DNA of 61,815 bases from Pseudomonadota bacterium (GCA_008501585.1 QQUN01000001.1:1-61815), one strand, 5' to 3'; counted from the stretch's first letter, positions 27,101 through 35,939 are shown. Made by a program: numbers and translations. Notes: generated by a model from the sequence alone, not told the origin.

Positions 27101-27315
27101 GATTCGTTGGCCGGGTTTCGCCCCGGCGGGCGACTTACTTTCTTGCTTGTGCAAGAAAGGTAAGCAAAGAAGCACACCCCGCTGTCGTGGCCCTTCGGGC
27201 TCCCCTCCCTCCGCAAGCCCGGGGCGGGCAGCTTCGCAAACTCGCCCTGCGGGCTCAAACAGCGAAGCCGCTCTTTCCGCCCCACACTTGCTGCACTCGG
27301 CACGACAGAGGGGAG
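27101..27315 (+). repeat. Long inverted repeat, left arm
   Basis: It begins GATTCGTTGGCCGGGTTTCG, continues CCCCGGCGGGCGACTTACTT, includes a small internal hairpin TTTCTTGC-TTGT-GCAAGAAA and the block CGCAAACTCGCCCTGCGGGC. The reverse complement of 27470-27687 follows the same order of blocks with substitutions and small indels. Confidence 0.75.
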
Positions 27316-27469
27316 AAGAGGTGCCAGCCTGAAACAGCGGGGCCACAGCCTCTCCTGAGGCTGGTTTCACCTCACCAATGGCCTACCAAAAACGCTGATG
27401 ACAATTAAAACCCGCCCTACGGGGTGGCGCTTTTACGCACGGGCGATGGCGAAGCCGAGCCCGCGAACC

Positions 27470-27687
27470 CCTCCCCTTCTGTGCCGCCGAACGGAGAACG
27501 TGACCGGCGGGAATTGTCGTGTCGCCTGTTTGAGCCCGCAGGGCGAGTTTGCGACACGACCCGCCGGGCGCGGGCGTAGAGAGGGCACCGGCGAAGCCGG
27601 CGGTACAGCGGGGGCGCTTCTTTGGTGACTCTCTTGTCGCTACAAGAAAGTTACTCGCCCGCCGGGGCGAGACCCGGCCAACGAATC
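27470..27687 (-). repeat. Long inverted repeat, right arm
   Basis: Read on the minus strand it starts GATTCGTTGGCCGGGTCTCG, then CCCCGGCGGGCGAGTAACTT and later CGCAAACTCGCCCTGCGGGC, matching the left arm. The internal part around CGCCGGCTTCGCCGG differs. No transposase or target-site duplication is visible. Confidence 0.75.
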
Positions 27688-27727
27688 GTCGAAGCAGCAC
27701 CAACCGAAAAGCGCCAACCAGACGGCC

Positions 27728-28645
27728 TCAGTCCTTGGCCGGCTTCTTCGCCCGCGGGTGCGCCGCGTCATACACCTTGGCCAGGTGCTGGAAGTCCAGA
27801 TGCGTGTAGACCTGCGTGCTGCGGATGCTGGCGTGGCCAAGCATTTCCTGCACCGCCCGCAAGTCGCCACTCGATTGCAGCACATGGCTGGCAAAGCTGT
27901 GGCGCAGCATGTGCGGATGCACATGGGTGCCGTCACCATGCAGTTTGGCCCAGCGATCGAGCCGGCTGCGCACGGCAGCCTGCGACGGCCGGCTGCCCTG
28001 GCGGGTGACGAACAGGGCCTTTTCCTGCGCTGGCGCCAGCGTGCCACGCACGGTCAGCCAGGCATCGAGCGCGGCCAGGGCGGCGCGGCCGACCGGCACG
28101 ATGCGGGTCTTGCCGCGCTTGCCGGTCACGGTGACCTCACCGCTCGCCGCATCCACACCGCGGTCGACATCGAGCGACAGCAATTCAGCCAGCCGCAGCC
28201 CGGCGCTGTAGAGCAGCTCGAACATGGCGTGGTCGCGCACATCCAGTGGGTCTTCGGCCGGCGCATCGAGCAGCGCCACCATCGCGTCGGGGCTGAGGTT
28301 TTTCGGCAGGGTGCGCGGCGCACGCGGCGGTCGCACCGACTCGGCGGGGTTGTCGGTGGCGCCATGGTGGCGCACCCGCCAGCGGAAGAAACCGCGCCAG
28401 GCCGACAAGGCCCGGGCGACCGATCGCGGCGACAGGCCGTCGCCATGCAGGCGGGCGGCAAAGCGCCGGATCTGCGCCGAAGTGATGCTGTCGGGCGGCA
28501 CGGCACCGGCCAGGTCGGCCAGCTTGCGCAGCTCGCGGCGATAGCTGGTGAGGGTGTGCGGGCTGGCCCGGCGCTGGCTGGCGAGGTGGCCCAGGTAGGC
28601 CTCGATCAGCGGATCGAGGGCCGAGGCGGCCGCCCCCTCGGCCAT
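27728..28645 (-). CDS. xerC: Tyrosine recombinase XerC
   Basis: 305 residues. N-terminal SAM-like core-binding domain (about 10-95) and catalytic domain with Arg in SAGLRLAELL, Lys in TGKRGKTRIV, HMLRHSFASHVL (His-x-x-Arg), LGHASI (His) and the nucleophile in STQVYTHLD. It resolves chromosome dimers at dif with XerD. The position after dapF and DUF484 is the classical proteobacterial arrangement, supporting XerC rather than XerD or a phage integrase. Confidence 0.95.
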   Translation of the reverse strand: MAEGAAASALDPLIEAYLGHLASQRRASPHTLTSYRRELRKLADLAGAVPPDSITSAQIRRFAARLHGDGLSPRSVARALSAWRGFFRWRVRHHGATDNPAESVRPPRAPRTLPKNLSPDAMVALLDAPAEDPLDVRDHAMFELLYSAGLRLAELLSLDVDRGVDAASGEVTVTGKRGKTRIVPVGRAALAALDAWLTVRGTLAPAQEKALFVTRQGSRPSQAAVRSRLDRWAKLHGDGTHVHPHMLRHSFASHVLQSSGDLRAVQEMLGHASIRSTQVYTHLDFQHLAKVYDAAHPRAKKPAKD

Positions 28646-28646
28646 C

Positions 28647-29303
28647 TCAGCCGAGCCGGCGCTGCACCGCGGCGCTGACCATCTCGCCGATGCGGCTCAC
28701 GTACAAGGTGCCCATTTCGGCGTAGAAGCGCTCGGCATCTTCGCTGCCCATGGCGAGCAGGCCGAACACCCGGCCGTCGCGCTTGAGCGGTACCAGGGCG
28801 ACGGAGCGCACATGGGGCGCGGCCTCGCCGAACCAGTCGGTGATTTCGACATGCGCCGGGGCGCCGCAGAAGGGGCGGCGCATGTCGCCGGCAAAGAAGC
28901 GGATGTCTTCCGACACCGCGGCGAACTCGGCGGTGTCGCGGCTGAGCACGCTGTTCCAGATACGGATGGCCACATGCGGCACCGAGAAGTCTTCGCGCAG
29001 GTGGCTGAAGATGGCGTCGCGCACGGCCTCGAAGCTGTCGGCATCGAGCAGGGCGAGCACCATGCGGTGCACTTTCTCGCTGATCTCGTCGTTCTCTTCG
29101 CCGAAGCGGATCAGTTCGGTGAGCTTGACCTCGAGCTGGCGGATTTTTTCGCGCAGGGCGTGCAATTGCCGCTCGGCCAGCGAGATGGCCTGCCCATTGT
29201 GCGGATGGGCAACGGAGAGCGAGTCGAGCAGCTCGCCGTTGCGTTCGAAGAAGTCCGGGTTGTCCTTGAGGAACCGGACGATGTCGTCGGTGTTCATCTG
29301 CAT
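28647..29303 (-). CDS. DUF484 family protein (GAF-like)
   Basis: 218 residues. N-terminal IVRFLKDNPDFFERNGELL and coiled coil (about 45-70), then a GAF-like domain (LVPLKRDGRVFGLLAMGSEDAERF). DUF484 proteins lie between dapF and xerC in many proteobacteria; function unknown. Start ATG at 29303 with GAGGAGA just upstream; one base separates it from xerC. Confidence 0.9.
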   Translation of the reverse strand: MQMNTDDIVRFLKDNPDFFERNGELLDSLSVAHPHNGQAISLAERQLHALREKIRQLEVKLTELIRFGEENDEISEKVHRMVLALLDADSFEAVRDAIFSHLREDFSVPHVAIRIWNSVLSRDTAEFAAVSEDIRFFAGDMRRPFCGAPAHVEITDWFGEAAPHVRSVALVPLKRDGRVFGLLAMGSEDAERFYAEMGTLYVSRIGEMVSAAVQRRLG

Positions 29304-29331
29304 CTGTCTCCTCGCGCCGGCTGCGACGCAT

Positions 29332-30165
29332 TCAATCCAGTTCGATCTCGGCCTCGAACACCGTCTCCGCCGGACCGGTCATGAGCACCGGCTTGCCGGG
29401 TCCGTCCCAGGCGATGCGCAGGGACCCGCCGCGCGTGTCGACCTGCACCGGACTGACCAGCAATTCGCGCTGGATGCCGGCCACCACGGCGGCGCAGGCG
29501 CCGGTGCCGCAGGCCAGGGTCTCGCCAGCGCCGCGTTCCCACACGCGCAGACGGATATGATGTTCATCGACCACCTGCATGAAGCCGGCGTTGACCCGCG
29601 CGGGGAAGCGCGCATGGGTTTCGATGGCCGGGCCGAGCGAGGTTACCGGTGCGGTGTCGACATCGGCCACCACCTGCACCGCATGCGGGTTGCCCATGCT
29701 GACAGCGGTGATCGGCACCTGCACGTCGCCCAGCGACAGCGGCTGCACCACGGCATCGCTATCTGAGATGAACGGAATGTCCTCCGGCTCGAAGCGCGGC
29801 GCCCCCATGTCGACGGTGACTTGGCCGTCGGCCTCCAGGCGCGGTTCGATGAGGCCGGACTGGGTCTCGACGCGGATGCGGGTCTTGTCGGTCAGGCCCT
29901 GGTCGTGCACGAAGCGCACGAAGCAGCGGGCGCCGTTGCCGCACTGCTCGACCTCGCCGCCATCGGAATTGAAGATCCGGTAGCGGAAATCAACCCCGGG
30001 CTGGGTCGGTGCTTCGACCACCAAGAGTTGGTCGCAGCCGACACCGAAATGGCGGTCGGCCAGGAAGCGGACGCGCGCGGGCGTCAGATCAATGGTCGTC
30101 CGGGTGGCATCGACCACCACAAAATCGTTGCCCAGCCCGTGCATTTTCGTAAACCGCAGTCGCAT
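29332..30165 (-). CDS. dapF: Diaminopimelate epimerase
   Basis: 277 residues; interconverts LL- and meso-diaminopimelate for lysine and peptidoglycan. Both catalytic cysteines are present: [10 protein letters not shown] (about residue 80) and [10 protein letters not shown] (about 226). N-terminus [13 protein letters not shown] is typical. First gene of the dapF-DUF484-xerC set. Confidence 0.97.
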   Translation of the reverse strand: MRLRFTKMHGLGNDFVVVDATRTTIDLTPARVRFLADRHFGVGCDQLLVVEAPTQPGVDFRYRIFNSDGGEVEQCGNGARCFVRFVHDQGLTDKTRIRVETQSGLIEPRLEADGQVTVDMGAPRFEPEDIPFISDSDAVVQPLSLGDVQVPITAVSMGNPHAVQVVADVDTAPVTSLGPAIETHARFPARVNAGFMQVVDEHHIRLRVWERGAGETLACGTGACAAVVAGIQRELLVSPVQVDTRGGSLRIAWDGPGKPVLMTGPAETVFEAEIELD

Positions 30166-30258
30166 CGCCGCACCCGCCCAAAGTCACTGGGATGGCATTG
30201 TCCCGCAGCGGCGCGGGCGCGTCCACTTCACTGCAGCGCGGCGGCCCCGCTCAGGCGC

Positions 30259-30717
30259 TCAGATCGGCAAGGCGGTGTCGTGCTTGACTTCGCGCAGCGC
30301 GACGACCGATCGCACGGTCGCCACCTCGGGCAGTTTGAGCAGGAAGTTGTGCATGAACATGGCGTAACTTTCGACGTCCGGCAGGAACACCTTGAGCATG
30401 TAGTCGCTGTCGCCCGACAGCGCATAGCATTCGACGATCTCGCGGCGCGAATGGATGTGCCGCTCGACCTGGTCGGTCACCCGCGCATCATGGGTCTTGA
30501 GCTGGAGATTGACCAGCACGCAGGTGCCCAGGCCGAGCTTGCGCCGGTCCAGCACCGCCACATAGCGCTTGATCAGGCCGGAGGTTTCCAGGTCGCGCAC
30601 CCGCCGCCAGCACGGCGACACCGACAGGCCGACCCGGTCGGCCAGCTCCTGGTTGCTGACGCGGGCATTCAGTTGCAGTTCGCTGAGCAGCTGGCGCTGC
30701 ACTCGGTCGATCTTCAT
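30259..30717 (-). CDS. Lrp/AsnC family transcriptional regulator
   Basis: 152 residues. N-terminal winged HTH (QRQLLSELQLNARVSNQELADRVGLSVSPCWRRVRDLE) and C-terminal RAM ligand domain (VECYALSGDSDYMLKVFLPD). The ligand is probably an amino acid. Start ATG at 30717 with GGGAG upstream. It is divergent from the TyrR-type regulator and shares a 266-base control region with TyrR boxes. Confidence 0.92.
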   Translation of the reverse strand: MKIDRVQRQLLSELQLNARVSNQELADRVGLSVSPCWRRVRDLETSGLIKRYVAVLDRRKLGLGTCVLVNLQLKTHDARVTDQVERHIHSRREIVECYALSGDSDYMLKVFLPDVESYAMFMHNFLLKLPEVATVRSVVALREVKHDTALPI

Positions 30718-30849
30718 GGCGGGGCTCCCTGGGCACACCGGCGCTCCGGCGTGGCAGGGGTACGGCCTATGCAAGCCCTGTGCCATCGGCAAAATCCTTT
30801 GCATTTGGCGGGCTTTGGCGAAACCGAACGATCTCTGGCCGCCGACAAT

Positions 30850-30867
30850 CGTAAACAATGGTTTACG
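30850..30867. promoter_or_regulatory. TyrR box (strong)
   Basis: CGTAAACAATGGTTTACG fits the TyrR consensus TGTAAA-N6-TTTACA in both half sites except for the outermost bases. It lies 117 bases before the tyrR-like start and 133 bases before the Lrp-type start, so it could serve either gene, most simply autoregulation. Confidence 0.7.
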
Positions 30868-30931
30868 CCCACTGGACACAAACCCGCCCAACCTGCAAAA
30901 AGGTATCGGCAAATCATTGGCTTGGCTACAT

Positions 30932-30949
30932 CGTAAACAATTTGATACA
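30932..30949. promoter_or_regulatory. TyrR box (weak)
   Basis: CGTAAACAATTTGATACA keeps one strong half site (GTAAAC) and one poor one (GATACA), the usual weak-box pattern that TyrR hexamers occupy together with a strong box. It is 35 bases before the tyrR-like ATG, where it would overlap the promoter. Confidence 0.5.
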
Positions 30950-30983
30950 GTGTGCAGCATTGTTTACGCCGAGCCTCCCCATC

Positions 30984-32537
30984 ATGCGCCTGGTCGTCAC
31001 CTTCACGGATCGGGTCGGAATCGCGCAGGAAATCCTCGCCCAGATGGCCCGGCGCCATCTGAGCGTGGTGAACGTCGAGGTGGACATGTCGCATGTCTAT
31101 ATCGACGCCCCCGACCTGCATGAACCGGACTTCCCCGACACCCGCAATGCGCTGCTGGGCGTCGCCGGCGTGGTGGCCGTCGACGCCATCGACATGCTCC
31201 CCGGCATGCGCCAGCGCCTGCATCTCGAAGCGCTGCTGGCGGCGATGGCCGACCCGGTGCTGGCGGTCGATGCCGGCGGCCTGCTGGTCAACACCAACCC
31301 GGCCGCCACCCCGCTGGCCGACAGCCGCCGACACGCCGGCGCCACGGTGACCTTGCACCAGTTGCTCGACGACCCGGCCCTGGCGGACGAACTGCTGCGC
31401 CAGGGCTTCCGTGTGCCGGCCCGGGAGATCACCGTGCGCGGCAAGCCTTTCCTGCTCGATGTGCGCCCCATCCACGACCCGGCCCACGGCGCCGACGCGC
31501 CGCCCGCCGGCGGCCTGATCACCCTCCACGCCCCGCAGCGGATCGGCGAACGCCTGCATGCCCTGCAGCACCCGGACGACCATGGCTTCGACGCCATCCT
31601 CGGCAGCTCGACCGCGCTGCGTGCGGTCAAGGAGCGGGCGGTGCGCATGGCCGGCACCGACAGCCCGCTGATGCTGCTGGGCGAAACCGGCACCGGCAAG
31701 GAGCTGATCGCCCTGGCCTGCCACCAGGCCAGCGGCCGGCACGAGGCGCCGTTCCTGGCGCTCAACTGCGCGGCCCTGCCCGAGAGCCTGGCCGAGAGCG
31801 AACTGTTCGGCTATGCCCCGGGCGCCTTCAGCGGCGCGCAGCGCGGCGGCAAACCGGGTTTGCTGGAGATGGCCGACGGCGGCACGGTGTTTCTCGACGA
31901 GGTCGGCGAGATGTCGCCCTACCTGCAGGCCAAGCTGCTGCGCTTCCTCAACGACGGACGCTTCCGCCGGGTGGGCGGCTCGCGCGAAACCCGGGTGGAT
32001 GTGCGCATCATCAGCGCCACCCACCGCAACCTCGAGCGCATGGTCGCCGAGGGCGATTTCCGCGAAGACCTGTACTACCGCCTCAATGTGCTGACCCTGC
32101 AGGTGCCGCCGCTGCGCGAACGGCGCGAGGACATCCCGCTGCTGGCGCACCATTTCATCCGCCGCGCCTGCACCCAGTCCGGCCGGCCGCCGGTGCGCCT
32201 GTCGGGCGCGGCGCTGGACAAGCTCACCGCCAGCGACTGGCCGGGCAACGTACGCCAGCTGCAGAACGTGATCTTCCGCGCGGTGACCATGCAGGACCGC
32301 GCCTTGCTCGACGCCGACGATGTCGACCTGGCCGGCGCCGCGGGGCCGAGCGACGAGGCCTTGCCGCCGGAACAGGTCACCGACTGGGCCAGCGCCGTGG
32401 ACGACTTCGAGCGCCACCTGCTGACCCGGCTGTACCCCCACTACCCCTCCAGCCGGCGCCTGGCCGCCCGCCTGAACACCTCGCACACCATGATTGCCAA
32501 CAAGCTGCGCAAACACCGCATCCGCCGGAGTCCCTGA
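30984..32537 (+). CDS. TyrR/PhhR-type aromatic amino acid regulator
   Basis: 517 residues, near the 513 of E. coli TyrR. N-terminal ACT domain (MRLVVTFTDRVGIAQEILA, about 1-70), PAS domain (about 80-150), AAA+ domain (GETGTGKELIAL Walker A, GGTVFLDEVGEM Walker B) and C-terminal HTH (SSRRLAARLNTSHTMIANKLRKH). The sigma54-contact loop reads GAFSGA instead of GAFTGA, so activation of sigma54 is doubtful, as in TyrR itself. Start ATG 30984 gives the family N-terminus. TyrR boxes lie upstream. Confidence 0.9.
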   Translation: MRLVVTFTDRVGIAQEILAQMARRHLSVVNVEVDMSHVYIDAPDLHEPDFPDTRNALLGVAGVVAVDAIDMLPGMRQRLHLEALLAAMADPVLAVDAGGLLVNTNPAATPLADSRRHAGATVTLHQLLDDPALADELLRQGFRVPAREITVRGKPFLLDVRPIHDPAHGADAPPAGGLITLHAPQRIGERLHALQHPDDHGFDAILGSSTALRAVKERAVRMAGTDSPLMLLGETGTGKELIALACHQASGRHEAPFLALNCAALPESLAESELFGYAPGAFSGAQRGGKPGLLEMADGGTVFLDEVGEMSPYLQAKLLRFLNDGRFRRVGGSRETRVDVRIISATHRNLERMVAEGDFREDLYYRLNVLTLQVPPLRERREDIPLLAHHFIRRACTQSGRPPVRLSGAALDKLTASDWPGNVRQLQNVIFRAVTMQDRALLDADDVDLAGAAGPSDEALPPEQVTDWASAVDDFERHLLTRLYPHYPSSRRLAARLNTSHTMIANKLRKHRIRRSP

Positions 32538-32538
32538 C

Positions 32539-32778
32539 ATGAGCACGCCATCCCCCGCCACCTCGTCGCTGCTGGCATGGTTGATGATTCTGGCCGGCGC
32601 GGTGTGCATCGTCTTTGGCCTGGCGCTGATGGCCGGCGTCGGCGGCGGCTGGCATCCCGTGCTGGCCAGCGACGGCGCCGGCATCGTGCTGCTGGTGTCG
32701 GGCATTGCGCTGGCCGGCAGCGGCGCCTTCCCGCTGGTGTTTGCACGGCTCGCCGCCGACGACGACACGCGTCAGTAG
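32539..32778 (+). CDS. Hypothetical small membrane protein
   Basis: 79 residues with two membrane helices (LLAWLMILAGAVCIVFGLALMAGV and GIVLLVSGIALAGSGAFPLVF). It begins one base after the TyrR-type gene and probably shares its transcript. Not recognised. Its end overlaps the convergent acyltransferase gene by seven bases. Confidence 0.55.
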   Translation: MSTPSPATSSLLAWLMILAGAVCIVFGLALMAGVGGGWHPVLASDGAGIVLLVSGIALAGSGAFPLVFARLAADDDTRQ

Positions 32779-33692
32779 AAGCGCGGCTCGCCTTCCGGGC
32801 GGGTCTTGAAGCGACGGTGCACCCAGTAGTACTGCTCGGGCGCGTCGCGCACCATGCGCTCGATCTCGGCGTTCATGCGCGCCACGTCGGCCGTCACATC
32901 GCCCGAGGGGTAGTCGGCCCACGGCTCGCCCAGCGTCACCTCGTAGCCACCGCCGCCGGGCAGCATGCGGGTCCGGCAGGGCACCACCACCGCGCCGGCC
33001 ATGCGGGCAAAGCGCGGCAGGCCGGTGATGGTGGCGGTCGGAATGCCGAAGAAGGGGACGAAGATCGACTCCTTGCGGCCATGGTCCATGTCGGGCAGAT
33101 AGTAGAACGGCCGGCCGGCCTTCATCGCCCGCACCGTGCTGCGGATGCTCTCGTCGCGCGGCAGCAGGTGCTGGTCGCCGAAGCGGCTGCGGCCGTGGTA
33201 GAGCCAGCGGTCGATCACCTTGTTGCGCTGACGGGCGTAGATGCTGACGATGTCGAAGGCCATGGTGACGCGCGTCCCGCCCATGTCGAGGCCGACGAAA
33301 TGCGGCGCCATGAGGATCACCGGCGTGCCGGCATCGCGCAGCGCCTGGACGCGCTCGGCCCCCGAGATGCGGATGATGCGTTCGAGCCGCTCGCGCGGCG
33401 CCCACCACAGCAGGCCACGCTCGAACAGGCTGCGCCCGAGCAGGCGGAAGTGCCGACGGGCCAGCTGCCGGCACTGCGCTTCCGACCACTCCGGAAAACA
33501 CCGCCTCAGGTTGGTCAGCACGACCTTGCGACGCGCCGCCACCACCGCGTAGAGCAACAGGCCAAAGGCTTCGCCAACCGGCGCCAGCACCGCCAGCGGC
33601 AGCCAGTGCAGCAGCCACAGCAAGCCGACCAGCAGCCGGCTCACGAGGTGGCCCGCCCGTCGCGCAGCCCGGCAAGCGCGCTCATGCACCAC
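32772..33692 (-). CDS. LpxL-type lipid A acyltransferase (second copy)
   Basis: 306 residues of the HtrB/LpxL lysophospholipid acyltransferase family, which adds secondary acyl chains to lipid A at the inner membrane. N-terminal membrane helix (LLVGLLWLLHWLPLAVLAPVG); catalytic HX4D motif in APHFVGLD; YLPDMDHGRKESIFVPFFG region typical. Begins at GTG just behind GGAGG, overlapping the previous gene by 11 bases. It may be LpxL or LpxM function; order and tandem pairing do not decide. Confidence 0.85.
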   Translation of the reverse strand: MVHERACRAARRAGHLVSRLLVGLLWLLHWLPLAVLAPVGEAFGLLLYAVVAARRKVVLTNLRRCFPEWSEAQCRQLARRHFRLLGRSLFERGLLWWAPRERLERIIRISGAERVQALRDAGTPVILMAPHFVGLDMGGTRVTMAFDIVSIYARQRNKVIDRWLYHGRSRFGDQHLLPRDESIRSTVRAMKAGRPFYYLPDMDHGRKESIFVPFFGIPTATITGLPRFARMAGAVVVPCRTRMLPGGGGYEVTLGEPWADYPSGDVTADVARMNAEIERMVRDAPEQYYWVHRRFKTRPEGEPRFY

Positions 33693-34542
33693 CCTCCGGC
33701 GGCGGCACGTTGGAAGGCCGCTTGTAACGGTGATAGCCCCACAGATACTGGGTCGGGCAGGCTCGGATCATGGCTTCCATCTGGCGATTGATGATCCCCA
33801 CGCGCGCTGCCGTGTCGCCTTCGATCGGCTCCGTCGGCGCCTGAAAGCGCAGGTGGTAGCCCCGCCCGCCCGGCAGCCGCTCGGCCCAGCAACAGATCAC
33901 GCGCACGCCCCTGACCTCGGTCAGCCGCGCCGCCAGGGTCATGGTCCATGCCGGACGGTCGAAAAACGGCGCCCACATGCCCTCACCCACATCCGGCGTC
34001 TGGTCGGGCAACATGCCGATCGCCTCGCCGCTGCGCAGCGCCTTGATCAGCTTGCGCACGCCACGCAGCTCGGCCGGCGCAATGCTCATGCCGCCGCGCT
34101 GCCGTCCGCCGGCAATCAGGGGCATCAACTCGGCAAAATTGGGGGGGCGGTAGAGCACCGTCACCTTGCCGCGCGATGCATAGTACTGGGCCGTGACCTC
34201 GAAGCCGCCCAGATGCGGCACCAGGAACAGGATGCCGGCACCGTCGGCTTCGGCCGCCTCGACCACCGCCCAGCCGCTCACCTGCACCACCTTGGCCACC
34301 ACCTCGCGCTGCGGGCGCAGCAGGATCCACGGCAGCTCCAGCGCTTGCTTGCCCGACTCGGCAATCACGCCGGCGCGCAGCCCTCTGGCTGCGGGTCCCA
34401 TTGCCTGCGCCAGATTGCCCTGCAGCCGCGCGCGATACTTGGGCGACAGCGCATAGGCCAGCCACCCGACCAGCGCACCGAGACGATGCACGACCGAGAG
34501 CGGCAAGGCAGCAAGGAGGCGGAACAAAACCTGGGCAAGCAC
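33682..34542 (-). CDS. LpxL-type lipid A acyltransferase (first copy)
   Basis: 286 residues of the same family as its downstream neighbour. Catalytic motif here is HX4E (VPHLGGFEV) rather than HX4D. Other motifs: LYRPPNFAELMPL, MLPDQTPDVGEGMWAPFFDRPAWTMTLAARL. The tandem pair could supply the two secondary acylations of lipid A. Divergent from metK. Confidence 0.85.
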   Translation of the reverse strand: MLAQVLFRLLAALPLSVVHRLGALVGWLAYALSPKYRARLQGNLAQAMGPAARGLRAGVIAESGKQALELPWILLRPQREVVAKVVQVSGWAVVEAAEADGAGILFLVPHLGGFEVTAQYYASRGKVTVLYRPPNFAELMPLIAGGRQRGGMSIAPAELRGVRKLIKALRSGEAIGMLPDQTPDVGEGMWAPFFDRPAWTMTLAARLTEVRGVRVICCWAERLPGGRGYHLRFQAPTEPIEGDTAARVGIINRQMEAMIRACPTQYLWGYHRYKRPSNVPPPEGGA

Positions 34543-34594
34543 GAGCGCGTTTATAACCGATTCCGCCGTTCAGCGGGCGCTGGCGGGGGTGATT

Positions 34595-34622
34595 TTGCAT
34601 GCGCCGCGAGTTGTCCTATAAT
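34595..34622 (+). promoter_or_regulatory. metK sigma70 promoter
   Basis: TTGCAT (34595-34600) and a perfect TATAAT (34617-34622) separated by 16 bases. Transcription would begin near 34629, just before the structured leader, leaving about 144 untranslated bases before the metK ATG. Confidence 0.65.
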
Positions 34623-34630
34623 CCGCCGCT

Positions 34631-34695
34631 ACCGCCGAGTTAAAGACAACTTGCAGGGCGGTCGGCTGCCGAGGCAGCCAAATACTGCTAAAGCG
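34631..34695 (+). promoter_or_regulatory. Candidate SAM riboswitch, SAM-II/SAM-V-like pseudoknot
   Basis: Immediately downstream of the promoter. P1 forms between CCGCC (34632-34636) and GGCGG (34657-34661). The loop carries GAGTTAAAGACAACTTGCA, and the 3' segment AAATACTGCTAAAG can pair back with the CTTGCAG of the loop, as in H-type SAM pseudoknots whose conserved pieces are UUUAA, UUGCA and GCUAAA. A perfect extra hairpin GGCTGCC-GAG-GGCAGCC-like (34664-34678) sits in the connecting loop. It precedes metK and an intrinsic terminator, the expected context. Class assignment is by pattern recognition only. Confidence 0.6.
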
Positions 34696-34709
34696 TCGCC
34701 GCTCGACAG

Positions 34710-34759
34710 AAATCCCCGGAGCTGGCCTCGCCAGCGATGTTCGGGGATTTTTTGTTTTT
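34710..34759 (+). terminator. metK leader attenuator (intrinsic terminator)
   Basis: AAATCCCCG (34710-34718) pairs with CGGGGATTT (34742-34750), with an inner hairpin CTGGC/GCCAG, followed by T-rich TTTGTTTTT. It ends only about 13 bases before the metK ATG, so it must be read through for metK expression. This fits premature termination when SAM is bound to the upstream leader. Confidence 0.8.
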
Positions 34760-34772
34760 GGAGCCGCGCTTC

Positions 34773-35939
34773 ATGGCCAATGCCTTCCTGTTTACTTCGG
34801 AATCCGTTTCCGAAGGCCATCCCGACAAAGTCGCCGACCAGGTGTCGGACGCCATCCTCGACGCCATCCTGGCGGAAGACCCGCACGGCCGCGTGGCCTG
34901 CGAGACGCTGGTATCGACCGGCCTCGTCGTGATCTCCGGCGAGATCACCACCAACGCCCATATCAACTACCGCGAAGTCGCCCAGGACACCATCCGCCGC
35001 ATCGGCTATGACGATTCGTCGACCGGCTTCGACTACAAGTCCTGCGCCATCCTGACCGCCATCAACCGCCAGTCGGCCGACATCGCCCAGGGCGTGAACG
35101 AAGGCGAAGGCCTGGACCTCGACCAGGGCGCCGGCGACCAGGGCCTGATGTTCGGCTACGCCTGCAACGAAACCCCCTCGCTGATGCCGCTGCCGATCTA
35201 CTACGCGCACCGCATCATGCAGCGCCAGGCCGAGCTGCGCAAAGACGGCCGCCTGCCGTGGCTGCGCCCGGACGCCAAGGCCCAGCTCACCGTCAAGTAT
35301 GTCGACGGCAAGCCGGTCGGCATCGACACCGTGGTGGTGTCCACCCAGCATCACCCGGACATCTCCCACGCCCAGCTCTCCGAAGCGGTGATCGAAGAGA
35401 TCATCAAGCCGGTGCTGCCCAGCGAGATGGTCGGCGAGAAAGTCCGCTACCTGATCAACCCCACCGGCCGCTTCGTGGTCGGCGGCCCGCACGGCGACTG
35501 CGGCCTGACTGGCCGCAAGATCATCGTCGACACCTACGGCGGCGCCGCCCACCACGGGGGGGGTGCGTTCTCCGGCAAGGACCCGTCCAAGGTCGACCGC
35601 TCGGCCGCCTACGCCGGCCGCTACGTGGCCAAGAACATCGTCGCCGCCGGCCTGGCCGACAAGTGCGAAGTGCAGGTGGCCTACGCCATCGGCGTGGCCC
35701 AGCCCGTGTCGCTGATGGTCAACACCTTCGGCACCGGCAAGATCGCCGAAGACCACATCGAAGCGCTGGTGCGCCGCCACTTCGACCTGCGTCCGAAGGG
35801 CATCATCCAGACCCTCGACCTGCTGCGCCCGATCTACGGCAAGACCGCCGCTTACGGCCACTTCGGCCGCGACGAGCCGGAATTCACCTGGGAAGCGACC
35901 GACAAGGCCGCCGCCCTGCGCGCCGACGCCGGCCTGTAA
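34773..35939 (+). CDS. metK: S-adenosylmethionine synthetase
   Basis: 388 residues; makes SAM from methionine and ATP. N-terminal [23 protein letters not shown] holds catalytic His and Mg-binding Asp; [12 protein letters not shown] and [19 protein letters not shown] (P-loop-like) are intact. Start ATG 34773 ([10 protein letters not shown]) with GGAG upstream. Expression is probably controlled by the structured leader. Confidence 0.98.
   Translation: MANAFLFTSESVSEGHPDKVADQVSDAILDAILAEDPHGRVACETLVSTGLVVISGEITTNAHINYREVAQDTIRRIGYDDSSTGFDYKSCAILTAINRQSADIAQGVNEGEGLDLDQGAGDQGLMFGYACNETPSLMPLPIYYAHRIMQRQAELRKDGRLPWLRPDAKAQLTVKYVDGKPVGIDTVVVSTQHHPDISHAQLSEAVIEEIIKPVLPSEMVGEKVRYLINPTGRFVVGGPHGDCGLTGRKIIVDTYGGAAHHGGGAFSGKDPSKVDRSAAYAGRYVAKNIVAAGLADKCEVQVAYAIGVAQPVSLMVNTFGTGKIAEDHIEALVRRHFDLRPKGIIQTLDLLRPIYGKTAAYGHFGRDEPEFTWEATDKAAALRADAGL

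Larger units (their letters stand above)
27008..27727. other. Gene-free region occupied by a large inverted repeat
   Basis: About 720 bases between rlmI and xerC contain no convincing gene. Most is two diverged arms of an inverted repeat (27101-27315 and 27470-27687) around a spacer of about 155 bases. Short open frames here are translations of the repeat and change composition from copy to copy. Confidence 0.7.

Noticed and set aside
27008-27727. Insertion sequence
   Set aside because: No transposase frame, and the arms are diverged and internally rearranged; only a repeat call is supportable.
27728-28645. Phage or integron integrase
   Set aside because: The dapF-DUF484 neighbourhood and length fit chromosomal XerC; no att sites or phage genes are seen.
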